Shown here piece by piece: positions 10,736 through 22,439 of a stretch of DNA of 64,000 nucleotides; the first letter of the stretch is position 1; each line of letters begins with the position of its first letter. The translations under genes were made by a program, and so were the position numbers. The notes beneath the pieces are model-generated. The model worked only from the letters and a program-made list of their open reading frames with translations, had not been told where the DNA came from and made no database searches. The DNA is from Lamellibrachia satsuma. Taxonomy: Eukaryota; Annelida; Polychaeta; Sabellida; Siboglinidae. Location: positions 266,001-330,000 of the forward strand of contig BSQZ01000126.1 of the NCBI GenBank assembly GCA_033239005.1, written 5' to 3'.

Positions 10736-11830
10736 TGCCCCCCAGACATTTGCCCCTAGGACACTTGCCCTCCTCCCCCGGACATCTGCCTCCTAGTATA
10801 TTTGCTCCCCCCCCCGGACATCTGCCCCTTTTTTCAATGATAGTTGACAAGTGAAAATCAGTTTGCCGTTTTATCATTATTACTACAATAACATAACATT
10901 CAATGACAAGTCGAAGTCACTTTAGCCTAATGCAATGGCCTATCCCCTGGAGTGTGTATGAGATGATCTTGTTACCAGTTGTATTCCAGGTATCATTGAT
11001 AGTCAGATCAGTGGTGGAAGATGGGTTCTTGGGGTGATGCTTCCACAAACAGTGGTGGACAGTAACGAGTCAGAGATCAGCTGGTTTGGAGTGCTCCTGG
11101 TATTAGCTGCCTTAGTTTTCAGGTCCTCACGGACCATGGCAGCTTCTATCCGTCTTCTATCCATGCCGTGTCACCATCATGGTTGCAGGCAGTCTTGTTG
11201 ATCACATTCTGGATCTGGAGATCAGATCAGTGACCACAGCACCCTTGCATGATCAGGATCGATGCTGGCTTCACTCCCACTGAAGAGTAATCTTGTTGGT
11301 CCCCCTTCTTGGTGTAGGCATGACACTCAAAACAGCTTAATTCTGACTTCCTCAAATGCTAGTAGTAATTTCCATGGCGAAGTTATAAGTGAATTCTGAC
11401 AACTCTGGCTTGTGCATCCAGTTTTATAGGAAATGGAGTCACTCCAACTCTCCATGGTAAATGCAATTCAAAAGAAACCTTGTTGAGATGGCTTCTTTCA
11501 AATATCCTAATGTCACTGGCTTCTTCCACAATTGCAATAAAGATAATCCTTTGATTATAGGATAATCTCCAACTACATAAAGTAATTTACTTGGCTGATC
11601 TGGCACAAAGAACATTAATTGCAATTAGAGTAATATATATCTTGAATTCATGTTCAGAAAAAAAATAGTTAAAAAAAACATTTCTTTAAAAAACTTACAA
11701 TAACCCAGAAGATACGAACAGGGGGCAAATGTCCATATTTTGAATAAGGTAAGGGGCTGATGTCTGGAGGGCAAGTGTCCTAGGGGCAAGTGACAAAGGG
11801 GCAAATGTCCGGGAGGGGGCAAATGACCTG
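10736..11830. mobile_element. Element bounded by inverted clusters of GGACATTTGCCCC-type repeats
   Basis: The left cluster (10736-10830) holds several head-to-tail copies of a roughly 20-bp motif, GACATYTGCCCC plus C-rich spacer. The right cluster (11721-11830) carries the same motif in reverse complement, GGGGCAAATGTCC. A 19-base block, CCTAGGACACTTGCCCTCC at 10755-10773, is exactly inverted at 11766-11784. The roughly 890 bp between the clusters has no recognised coding sequence. The arrangement fits a non-autonomous DNA transposon with repeat-rich subterminal inverted repeats; the superfamily is unknown. Confidence 0.6.
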
Positions 11831-12139
11831 GACCCGATATAAACAGGGGAAACTGTTCAAAACTCAGATTAACGACCCAACTGTCCAGGGCTGTCCAAAA
11901 TGTCTGGTTTTGTTAGCAAAAATCCAGGAGAGGCGTGTGCGCGCGTGCGTGCGTGTGTGTTTATTATACTAACGTGGTTTCGGCTCGTTGCTTCCTACGC
12001 ATCGCTCTGCCCTCTGATATCTGACGTTTCCTGGTCGAAGAATAGTCTGTAGATGCATGGTCATATGCGAAAAAAAGATTTTGACGTTGAGCTGTGAATG
12101 AAACAGCCGAAGAAGACTCGTAAGCATGGGCCATGCCCA
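11831..12139. other. Non-coding stretch with short GT/GC run
   Basis: A CGTGCGTGCGTGTGTGT run lies near 11939-11960. No gene was recognised. Confidence 0.5.
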
Positions 12140-12149
12140 TGGCAGAATT

Positions 12150-12650
12150 CACTGTGTAATGTAATGGCGCCTAAACTCTGCCTGGCTGGGTCGAACGCGA
12201 AAGAAAGTTGGCAAACTTTCAAGCAGCAATTTAATATGTATTTGCTGGCTACAGGAGCTACAGCTAAGAGTGAAGCTGAGAAGACTGCGTTGGTGATTAC
12301 GCTTGGTGTGCAGAGTTACTGACGATATTCAATTCGTTCGATTATGACATCGTCATCGAAGGCGAACACGAACCGACGGTGAAAGTAGTTCTCGAGCGCT
12401 TTGACAACTACTTCGCCCCGAGAACGATAATCGATGATCCCTGTTGTCTGTTGATGTGTATCAGTCAAAGTTTGCAAACTGTCAACTTCAGCCTAGTAAC
12501 AAGGTGTTACACAGTTTCATAGGTGGATCAGTGCCATGTAAAGGTATGTTTAAGGTGAATGTGCAGTATAACTCGCATACTGTAGACTTGGTGGTGTATG
12601 TTGTCCCCGACAGTAGACACGCTGTTAAGTATATTAAAAAAAAAAAAAAT
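12150..12650 (+). pseudogene. Ty3/Gypsy-type gag and protease remnant
   Basis: A gag-like segment starts near 12164 (MAPKLCLAG, then ESWQTFKQQFNMYLLATG, the usual gag motif of this retrotransposon group) and runs to about 12318. It continues in another frame with FNSFDYDIVIEGEHEPTV and VVLERFDNYFAPR to about 12440. After a deletion, the segment from about 12500 (IGGSVPCKGMFKVNVQY) resembles the C-terminal half of a retropepsin; the catalytic Asp region is absent. Protein similarity ends in an A-run at 12636-12648. It is too broken to function. Whether it belongs to the same family as the pol region at 33-36 kb cannot be told. Confidence 0.7.
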
Positions 12651-12904
12651 TTATAATCATTTAAACACTTCTGTCTGATAAAGTATGTTATACGATTTAT
12701 CATCCTTTTTGAATTTTTTCAATATCTTTATTATTTGCAATTATTCCACTTTTTGGCTTAAAAAAGGGTATATTTTGTTTTATGGAATCGAGTCCATTTC
12801 TTGTGACCGGTTTGTTTGTTGGTTGCACTGCCACTGAATGCAGGGGAACATGGCATAACGTGTACTAAAGAAGATATTGAGGTGGAATAAAAAGTTAGAG
12901 GACC

Positions 12905-13165
12905 CTTAAAATGTTGACCTAATAACGTGTGACATTGACCTATAATGACCTATATATGTTGAAAAATTGCCAAATTAAGTAATTATGTATGACATGTGGT
13001 ATCAGGGAGGGGTGTAAGGGAGAATTGATGTACAAATTGACCTTAATACCCAATAATGACCTAGTTTATTACAACTTGACCTTTGACCATTTACATGTCT
13101 TGATGGCCTATCAAGTCAATAGAGGCAGTAATTGTTGACCATAATATTGACCTTAGTGACCTGAT
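12905..13165. promoter_or_regulatory. Cluster of TGACCT nuclear-receptor-like half-sites
   Basis: About ten TGACC(T/A) hexamers occur in 260 bp, all on the plus strand (AGGTCA on the minus). Three pairs have classical direct-repeat spacing: 12936-12941 with 12946-12951 (4-bp gap), 13077-13082 with 13084-13089 (1-bp gap) and 13148-13153 with 13157-13162 (3-bp gap). Nuclear receptors bind such DR1/DR3/DR4 sites. No promoter or gene is visible beside it, so the cluster may be a degenerate repeat. Confidence 0.3.
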
Positions 13166-16100
13166 TATTTGACGCCCACTGACATTTGAGCCAACAAACG
13201 ATTTGCTTATTAAAAGTATACCTGGGCACACAACCAGACACATCCTAGTAGTACCAACCTTGAAGCATTTAAGCCAGACGTGTGCAGGTTGGGTTAAAAT
13301 GCTAGACGTTTACCATGTCATTTTTACTTTCGAAATTAATAAAGACAGTGTGATAATTCAACGTGATGACCAGTTGTGTTCTTACATGAGAATAACTACG
13401 GTTCCGAGTGTTCTTTCTATAAAACTTGCTGCGTTCTTTTGAAATCGTCTAATATTGTTTATGTTTAATATGTATGTGGTCCCAGAAGACTGATACGAAT
13501 GACACATAGGGAATTATCATATATCATGATGTTACCTTAACTGTTTCAGAACAATTGAAAATATTTCGTCCCGTATTTAAATAAACCGCAACTGCATAAA
13601 TAATGAAAATGTTATCAATCTGTCAATTATTTCCAGTGTATTAACAAAAGCTGTCCCCGATAGAAATTTGAATGAATAGAATTGCTTTCATCTGGTGCCC
13701 TAGTTGTTGGGAAACATAACACCATTTTTCAGTGTTTGGATCCTGCCAATATTTCTCGCATGTTCCTCTACACAACATGGCAGCTCTGGTCATAATAAGC
13801 TTTATGGAAATAACATACAATAAAAAAAAATTATGTGTCAAACTGTGGTTAACTGTATGTCTTCATGTGTGTTGCTGTCATGTTGCTAGCCATCATTAAA
13901 GTTTATAACGTTATTAGATATTTTGCTTTAGAAAAGGTCGAAAAAGGGTTATTTTGTCCCTGAGACAACCAAGGTGTGGTACGCATGTATCATGTACGTA
14001 AATTATTTGCCATCACAACTCGTCCACTCTGCAATATGTTTCAGAATGCTGGCGTTTGACTGAAGCAGATGAGAGATCATTTTCAACCTTCCACACAACA
14101 TATCTTTGAAACATCATGCCATTTTTCTGGCCACAAAAGATTTCTAACGCAGAACTTCTGAAAGTAACTGCTCAGATTAATATGGATGACTTGTTCACCA
14201 AAAGAATCAGCCAAGTTTTTACTAAACGAAGATGACAATACGGCGATAACAGCTGTGAGGTAAACCCCGAAGGACAACGAAAACGAGGTAGACTAAAGAA
14301 ACCTGCGACTTTTGTGCTCTCTAACGGTGGTTTGACGTGCCAAAGTAGATGACAAAATAATATCATTTAAGTGCACCTATTTCATGTTTTATGAGTTCCC
14401 ACAATGTCCCGCAATAAAATCCATAAACCTGCTCTTTTGAATTAGCGCGTTAGCATAGATACGCGATTGTTTCAACACACGGCAAACGATTCGCGCTAAG
14501 TGCGTGTCGTACTTCCGTCGACAATCTCAAGCGATTTCACATTTACCTTGCAACAGAGGCGCCACGGGTTATTTCGGGCACCATATGTTCTAATTACAAT
14601 GTAATTAACTCCAATTCTGATTGTAATACCCTATCAACTGAAACAGCGCTTCCGTATGAACTGTTGAAGGTCAGTGACAGCCACAAAGGGGTGATACAGC
14701 TTCAACTGAATCGGAGCGAAGCTTTTGACATCGACCGACATAAACATGCAGCTTACACGCTATTATGAAAACACGGGCAACATCTTCTGTTGGGTCGAAC
14801 GATATGCCTGTCATGGTTCGTTGCCTATATCCAGCACAGACAATACAGTAGTTCAGCTGCCCGTGAACATTCAATAGATCACCAAATGAACTGCGGCTAG
14901 TCCAACAAGGCTTAATTACTGTTGACCGACCAGCACGTTCTTCAAATTAGTTTCTTACATAACAGTCCAGGCGAAGTTGGTGCTTCTGTTGACGCACCAG
15001 ACAAGACCCATTTGTGAAAGACCCCACTTGCTAGTTTGCATGACTTCGGATTCAATACCCATTCTTGGCCTATGACACACACTGTATGCTTGATGCGGTG
15101 TTGTGCTTGACGTTGACAGCCAGTCGGGGAAAATTTTTGAAGATTGAAAAAGGTGTTCCAATACAAAGACGAACAAAAACAAAGTGTTCTTTATATGTGC
15201 ACAGGAACGTGGTGACTAGCAGGAAACAGCGCCGTGCACGGGAAGCATTTCCCTCATGGCTGGCACGGCGACACTCTGAGAGGTTGGTACTGATCGAGTG
15301 GTGTGTATAACAGCAGCTAGGCGATGGAAGTTTATTCCACCATGCACTTCCTTTATCTTCATAGCTTGAAGCTTTCAAGTTTATGTATTGCTTATGTGTT
15401 TGTTTATTTATTTTTAAACTACGTTATAGCGAATCCACCTACGTTACAATATTGTGTCATATTATTTATTTTCTACATATCAATTGGTGAAATAACTCTG
15501 TATTGCATATCCTGTTTTAGGTATTGTGTACTATTTTCTAGGAAATATTTTTATTGTCGCTGTTCACGCGATACATGAAAGATGTTCATCAACGGACTAC
15601 CTGTCATGTGTGCCTCTTCGAGTCTTGCTAAGTGATCATCTACAAACAATTTCGGCTTTAATTCTCATTATATGATGAAAAGCTAGGTTTGTGAATAAAG
15701 GTTAGTTCGGTATTGTATATAGGTATGATCTATTCCATTGTTGCACATTTAATTGGACCGGCAATTAATGTATTTGGGCATATATTTATTACTAGTGATA
15801 TTTAATGGTGACAGATTCGTACATTTCAGATTACTAACTCCATACAGCCCTTTCTGGGGACAGTAGCATGCTAAAGCGCCGTCGTTGTATATTTGCCCCT
15901 TATTTGATATGTATGCTATATTTATATTTGTAATACTAATACTTGTACATATAAGGGCCAAATAAAGAGTATGTATCTGCTTGTCTGTTGTAGGCGCCAT
16001 CTTAGGTAGACCACTTCCGGCGGATGTACATAGCTATGATTGAATATGCATAACTCAATATCAATAAAATGGATTAGTAATATTATATACGCATTTTGTA

Positions 16101-16600
16101 TCGTGTATGCTGGATCACCATATGATGTATTGTATATAATAAACATTCTAATGAATAAATATTTTCATTAGATGTCGTCACTTCAGTTAATTTAGATTGA
16201 ACAGGTTTGAAAGACACACACCACAAATTCGTCTGTTTGTTCATGACATAGTATATAAGCAAAAGTAATTCCTATAGTTAATAGGTTGAGAACTATAACA
16301 CACAGGGTTATGTCACAGTAGTCGGGTGGGAGACTACAGGCTTAGGGGTCGACATAGACTCTCCCTTGAATAGTTCAATAAAGCAACCAAAAGAGATCCT
16401 GTGTTGTGGAGGAGGTCCCACACACCAAATCTGTAAAGTGCTCCACTAATTGCCCGAGCCCAAGGCAGAATGGCAAAGCGTCACTCGCTTCACTGTGGTC
16501 TCTTCTTTTTTCTGTGCATTATTTTAATCTTTTGACTGACATTTGAAATTTATGACAAACTAGTGTTACAATTAGTGTTATATTGTAACGCTTTTATTTG
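13166..16600. other. Long non-coding region
   Basis: About 3.4 kb without a supportable gene. Small frames, for example at 15065-15310 on the plus strand and 15070-15378 on the minus strand, overlap each other, lack domains and lack convincing splice borders. An AATAAA near 16377 precedes the sequence AGAGATCCTGTGTTGTGG; no LTR partner was found. Confidence 0.5.
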
Positions 16601-16601
16601 G

Positions 16602-16643
16602 GAATACACACACACCCTGCTCACACGCGCACACCACACGCAC

Positions 16644-16727
<84 letters not shown>
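16602..16727. repeat. (CA)n microsatellite
   Basis: An uninterrupted CA tract of about 80 bp, preceded by imperfect CACG/CACAC units. Confidence 0.97.
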
Positions 16728-17095
16728 TCAACATCTTTTCCCAGTCAGAAACACCCAGTTAAGCAAACAGTTGTAGGCTACCGGTTCAGGCCATAATCCC
16801 TGTTTCTTTAATAAAGCCATCAGGATGTCCTCAAACTGCCATTCATCAGTTAACCCACCAGTTAGCCATGGAATGAAGTGAAAAGACCATGCCACTTGAC
16901 ACTGGCTGAAAGTGCTAACTGCGAAGAACTTCCAGCTGAGTCTTCCTCTGTAGAAGTAAGGTGACTCAAGTCAGACTGCCTGCAGCCCTACGCCAGTGTA
17001 AGAATAATATGGTGCCAACAATATGATTAAAAAGTTCAAAGGGGATGTTGAGCATGTTATATTGGCATGTGCTAACCCTCTCAACAACCAGTAGT
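16728..17095. other. Non-coding stretch
   Basis: Nothing recognised between the CA microsatellite and the 203-bp duplication. Confidence 0.5.
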
Positions 17096-17498
17096 CTAAG
17101 AGCAGAACACATAAATTGCAAACTTCTAATATAAACAGATTACAAATTGCAACACTGCTTTTGTGTACCCACAGAAGAGAAACTGAACTGATGTTTCAGC
17201 ATGTAAATTGGTCTGATGTTGTCTTTATTCAAAACAGGGACAAGCAAGCTTGATTGAAATTGTAACACATACCCTTTGTTCCAATTTGGACAAATCGTCT
17301 AAGAGCAGAACATATAAATTGCAAACTTCTAATATAAACAGACTACAAATTGTAACACTGCTTTTGTGTACCCACAGAAGACAAACTGAACTGATGTTAC
17401 AGCATGTAAATTGGTCTGATGTCTTTATTCAAAACAGGGACAAGCAAGCTTGATTGAAATTGTAACACATACCCTTTGTTCCAATTTGGACAAATCGT
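17096..17498 (+). repeat. Tandem duplication, unit about 203 bp, two copies
   Basis: Copy 1 (17096-17298) and copy 2 (17299-17498) both begin CTAAGAGCAGAACA and both contain AACACTGCTTTTGTGTACCC and GACAAGCAAGCTTGATTGAA, and end at CCAATTTGGACAAATCGT. They differ by a few substitutions and a 3-4 base indel, so the duplication is fairly recent. The two nearly identical small frames starting MIEIVTHTLCSNL are by-products of it. Confidence 0.92.
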
Positions 17499-17775
17499 CT
17501 CACCTATGCCCTTTCAAAATTAAAGATGTACATGTTTGGGGGGTCACTTTAGTCACTGGTACACTAAATACAAGCAAATATATTGGTTATATGGGTATTG
17601 TTATGCCAACGCATGCGGTTTATAAATTGTTAATTGCAGTTATGAAGGGACTGATTTATGTGTAATATCATGTATGTATGTTTGTAAAAAGGAGGGGTTC
17701 GCAAAATGTAAAAGTATGTTTGGGTATTGAAATGTCATAAAAAATGCAGATACACACAAACACACACAAATATAT

Positions 17776-17776
<1 letters not shown>

Positions 17777-17857
<81 letters not shown>

Positions 17858-17860
17858 TAT
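17777..17860. repeat. (TA)n microsatellite
   Basis: A pure TA tract of about 75 bp followed by a short CATATATATG segment. Confidence 0.97.
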
Positions 17861-17945
17861 GCAACATAACAACACAAGTCCAGCGTAGAATGAAATAGGC
17901 CAAATAATAACATTTAGATTTATTAATTAAGGACCTTTTCTCCAT

Positions 17946-19245
17946 ATGTGGGGAATATGGAGAAAAGGTGTTAGGAGAAGGAACCAGTGAATGTGGGGAA
18001 TATGGAGAAAAGGTGTTACGAAAAGGAACCAGTGAATGTGGGGAATAGGGAGAAAAGGTGTTACGAAAAGGAACCAGTGAATGTGGGGAATAGGGAGAAA
18101 AGGTGTTGGGAGGAGGAACCAGTGAATATGGGGAATATGGAGAAAAGGTGTTACGAAAAGGAACCAGTGAATGTGGGGAATAGGAAGAAAAGGTGTTGGG
18201 AGGAGGAACCAGTGAATGTGGGGAATATGAAGAAAAGGTGTTACGAAAAGGAACCAGTGAATGTGGGGAATAGGGAGAAAAGGTGTTACGAAAAGGAACC
18301 AGTGAATGTGGGGAATATGGAGAAAAGGTGTTACGAAAAGGAACCAGTGAATGTGGGGAATATGGAGAAAAGGTGTTACGAAAAGGAACCAGTGAATGTG
18401 GGGAATAGGGAGAAAAGGTGTTGGGAGGAGGAACCAGTGAATGTGGGGAATAGGAAGAAAAGGTTTTGGGAGGAAGAACCAGTGAATGTGGGGAATATGG
18501 AGAAAAGGTGTTACGAAAAGGAACCAGTGAATGTGGGGAATATGGAGGAAAGGTGTTACGAAAAGGAACCAGTGAATGTGGGGAATATGGAGAAAAGGTG
18601 TTGGGAGGAGGAACCAGTGAATGTGGGGAATAGGAAGAAAAGGTGTTACGAAAAGGAACCAGTGAATGTGGGGAATATGGAGAAAAGGTGTTACGAAAAG
18701 GAACAAGTGAATGTGGGGAATAGGGAGAAAAGGTGTTACGAAAAGGAACCAGTGAATGTGGAGAAAAGGTGTTACGAAAAGGAACCAGTGAATGTGGGGA
18801 ATATGGAGAAAAGGTGTTACGAAAAGGAACCAGTGAATGTGGGGAATAGGAAGAAAAGGTGTTGGGAGGAAGAACCAATGAATGTGGGGAATAGGAAGAA
18901 AAGGCGTTGGGAGGAGGAACCAGTGAATGTGGGGAATAGGAAGAAAAGGCGTTGGGAGGAGGAACCAATGAATGTGGGGAATAGGAAGAAAAGGTGTTGG
19001 GAGGAAGAACCAATGAATGTGGGGAATAGGAAGAAAAGGCGTTGGGAGGAGGAACCAGTGAATGTGGGGAATAGGAAGAAAAGGTGTTGGGAGGAAGAAC
19101 CAATGAATGTGGGGAATAGGAAGAAAAGGTGTTGGGAGGAGGAACCAGTGAATGTGGGGAATAGGAAGAAAAGGCGTTGGGAGGAGGAACCAGTGAATGT
19201 GGGGAATAGGAAGAAAAGGTGTTGGGAGGAGGAACCAGTGAACGT
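17946..19245. repeat. 45-bp minisatellite, about 29 copies
   Basis: The unit reads AATGTGGGGAATATGGAGAA then AAGGTGTTACGAAAAGG and AACCAGTG, 45 bp. Because 45 is divisible by 3, long frames stay open on both strands: a 15-residue repeat with NVGNMEKRC on the plus strand and one with SLVPFRNTFSPYS on the minus strand. Two main variants exist, GTTACGAAAAGG and GTTGGGAGGAGG; the former dominates 17990-18835 and the latter is exclusive from about 18860 to 19240. One unit near 18757 has lost 9 bp. The open frames follow from unit length and carry no other evidence of coding, so I treat this as non-coding. Confidence 0.95.
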
Positions 19246-19560
19246 GTGAAAGGTGTCATTGTGTGGCTGGTATGGCTGGTATTTGCTGGTTCGAATAAAT
19301 CCGTGACCAAAATTAAGCAACACAGAAAAACGTTCTTCGTTAAGATTATATGTCAATACAGCGATGTGTGTTTTTTGGATTTATTGAGTCTAGTTTACAA
19401 ACATATATGTCGCATTGTAGTTGCAACTCGTTTCGAATACTTCGATCCTCCGTTGCCTGCGCATGTCGCCTCAACCACTATGCAGTGGCCGTCAGAGGGC
19501 GCCAACGTCCGTCGTAGGCCGTGGGTGTTTTTTAGAAGACGCTCTTAGCTTGCAGATCTT
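19246..19560. other. Non-coding stretch
   Basis: Plus-strand frame 19219-19548 continues out of the minisatellite without any recognised domain. Nothing else was recognised. Confidence 0.5.
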
Positions 19561-20034
19561 AGGGGTCATCCATAAAGTACGTCACGCTCGCTAGGTGGGG
19601 TGACCGAATAAGTGTTACGGAGCATTACATGGCTGGGGAGTGTCTTGGCGATCGCTACGTTCGTTATAAAGACACTTTTTTGTTCGTCCAGCTGGTGATT
19701 TCAGACTGATAGCATTGATTGCAATGTCAGTTTTGGGGTCTATTTCAAATTAATTCGAAAGGAAACGGAACGCCAACTGCACCGTGTATCAATGAAGTTT
19801 GTAAAGGCGCGATGTATAGATGTATGCATATTAGGTGGGAAGTCTCTCAAAACGAACGTAGTTTTAGGAGTGTACAGGCCAAACTTAAGTATTTCATGTT
19901 TGCACAACTTATGGGAATCTTTTTTCAAAACAAGCGTAGTTTGTTTTTTTTGGGGGGGGCGCTAAGAATCGTACCAAGGGGTGGGGTATCAAAGATGTAA
20001 AAAAATAGTGTGACGTATTTTAAGGATGGCCCCT
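19561..20034. mobile_element. 474-bp MITE with GGGG(T/C)CATCC...TACGTCAC terminal repeats
   Basis: The left end is AGGGGTCATCCATAAAGTAC followed by GTCAC. The right end, read inward, is AGGGGCCATCCTTAAAATAC followed by GTCAC, so 22 of 25 terminal bases are inverted repeats. Terminal sequences of this GGCCATCCATAAA..ACGTCAC type are common in invertebrate DNA transposons. There is no ORF of note, and no clean target-site duplication was resolved. The superfamily is not assigned. Confidence 0.75.
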
Positions 20035-20098
20035 TTCTTCGCCGGAGTCAGTGTCACATCCACATCCATTATCGCGTCCAACAACATCACCACATCGA

Positions 20099-22065
20099 GG
20101 GTAATGCAATAAATCGACCGGTAATGTAATAAATCGACCGGTAATTTAATAATCGACCGGTAATGTAATAAATCGACCAGTAATGTAATAAAAATTTGAT
20201 GACAATCATTATGATGATGATGATGTTAATAATGATGATGTAGAAGGTGAGGACTACTCCGAGGATTACAACCTTGTCGTGGTGGAGTAGCTTGTGTGCT
20301 TCAGTGATCCTGAGAGCTGTGCCGGCTGGGATACGTGTATCCCTAGTAGGTTTAACCATGCCGGATTGGTCGAGGGTGAGATTCCAGACTAAGAGTGATC
20401 CCTTGTCCTCCAAGCTGGGGGTTGGGCGGCAGGCTAACAACCTGCTCCCGTAAAAACAACAGATGTCACAGAAACATGTACAAGAAATCCAGCCTTTCTG
20501 ATGGGTGATATTGGCGCTCGTTCTTCGACAGAGGATAGCATGAATGGTGATCGCCAAAGCCGTAAGGCAGCTAACACCAAGATAGTGCCGTTAGTGCATC
20601 CACGAAAACAGATCAAGGTTGCGTATTGGAATGTGAGGACGATGAAAGCAGCTGGTAAAACTGAGCAAATGGTAGATGAAATGAACAACTATGGCATAGA
20701 CATACTGGGAATCAGCGAGAGTAGGTGGACTGGAACAGGAAAAGTCAGACTTGAAGGAGGGGAGACAGTGTTGCATTCTGTTGTAGAGATCAGGCACGAG
20801 TTTGATGTTGGGATGATAATATCTTAGAAGAACAGGAACACACTTCTCGAATGACATCCAGTGAATTATTACTGTTAGATCGATAGGAAAACCAAAAGAG
20901 ACGTGGCGGCGAATGGTGTAAAAAGAACGAGATGCGTTTGGGTGGAAATCATGGGCAGAGGCGGCACAGAGGGCGGCTGACAGGGCGGAATGGCGGACTC
21001 TTGTACATGCCCTATGTGACGCATGGCGCCCAAGGGATCCGTAAGCCGTAAGTAAGAAGGCGATGATGAGGGTGATAAACGATTATGATGATGACGACAC
21101 TTCAGGGGTCATCTTAGTGATGATGATGATGATTATGACGATGATGATGATAACGATTATGATGATGCTGATGATAATGATGATGATGATAATAATAATG
21201 ATGATAACGGCGGTGATGATGAGGGTGATAAATGGTCATGATGATGAAGAGGAAGAAGATGAAGACAATTTAGCGGTCTTAGTGATGATGATAACGAAGA
21301 TGATAACAATGAGGGTGATCATTATTACGATTATGAGGACGAACACAATGACACCCTCAGTCTCACCATCTTGCTCCTCCTCTTCACCGTCATCATCATC
21401 CTCATGTTCACCCATATAACTGTTAACCATGCTGACACCCACTCGACGTTCACAAACCTATGATGAACATAGGAATCTCAGAACGAGTGAGCCGCAAGTT
21501 TTCTGGGATATGGAATGCCGTTTGTATAACCTGCCAGGTAACGCACGGCAGTATCTACATGTTGGCAAACAATAGGACCGAGTCAGACAGAGTGGTAAGG
21601 AATAAGGTCGGGGGTTATTAGAAAGGGTCGCCTCAACAAATGAAAGAGGTAATCTACACTCAGTTAAGGGATAATCTCAAACAATTATTTAAGGGATCGT
21701 TAAAAATGCTTAAAAAAGAAATACCTGGTCATCATTTGATCAAATTAAGGGGTCATATCAAACAACTTAGGGGAAATCTGAAAATGCAATGTGACATTAC
21801 ATTAGAAACTTAAGTTTAGTCACAAAATAATAAAATAAGGGAACAGCTGAAAAAATTAGGGGGTTATCTAAAAAATTAAAGTTAAGAGCAATGCCAATCA
21901 ACTAAAATGTTCATTTAGCAATTAAAGGGCACCTAAAATATTTTAAAATATGACTAAAATTAAGGGATTTTATCAAAAACAGGAAAGGTTAATCTAAAAA
22001 TGAGTCATTAAGGGGTCATTTAATAACTAGTCATTACAAATGAACTAGCTGATCGTCTCAAAACA
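20099..22065 (+). repeat. Left arm of the palindrome (interrupted by a LINE insertion)
   Basis: It starts with about 4.5 copies of a 20-bp tandem repeat (TAATGTAATAAATCGACCGG), then ATTATGATGATGATGATGTT, the inserted LINE fragment, a GATGAT block (21061-21340) and the unique arm sequence to GAACTAGCTGATCGTC near 22055. Homology to the right arm fades after that point. Confidence 0.8.
20251..21054 (+). mobile_element. Internally deleted RTE-like LINE (5' and 3' ends only)
   Basis: The insertion carries an RTE-like 5' region, then the start of an endonuclease (20615-20827: VAYWNVRTM with catalytic Asn, ILGISESRW with catalytic Glu), and after a junction near 20850-20885 the C-terminal end of the LINE protein (PKETWRRMV, one stop, then ERDAFGWKSWAEAAQRAADR and EWRTLVHALCDAW) ending TAA at 21042-21044. 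The whole RT domain is missing. It is flanked by AGAAGGTGA (20242-20250) and AGAAGGCGA (21055-21063), a 9-bp target duplication with one mismatch. The right arm of the palindrome shows the uninterrupted site. Confidence 0.8.
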
Positions 22066-22439
22066 TTATGGGGTCATCTCATAAAATCAAGTGATCGTCT
22101 CGAAATAAAGTTAGATAAAATGAATGGGTCTTCTCAAAAAAGTTAAGGGATCGTCACAAAATTTTATATGAATTGCTCGCTTAAATCCATTGATATTTTT
22201 TCTACATATAATCAGTACATGTGTGGGTTGTAGATTCAGAGTAAATGTCAAAACTATTTTCTTGCATAATTCGGGTCAAATACATCAGACGGCCTCCTTA
22301 GATTTATGTTCTTTGATTACATGATAATAAAATATAATTACGGTATGTATCTGTTGCGGAGTTACGCGACCGAGCACTGGCAGCGTGCAGGCGGATAAGA
22401 GAAGAATCGATACGCCATTTTGCGGTTATGTTCTAGTAA

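Noticed and set aside
15065..15378. Opposing plus (81-codon) and minus (102-codon) frames
   Set aside because: Mutually overlapping, no domains, no convincing splice borders.
17640..19310. 556-codon minus-strand and 420-codon plus-strand frames
   Set aside because: Both are produced by a 45-bp repeat (divisible by 3) and run into a TA microsatellite; no independent coding evidence.
21063..21442. Met/Ile/Asp-rich and Glu/Ser-rich frames
   Set aside because: Produced by GATGAT-type triplet repeats in the palindrome arm.
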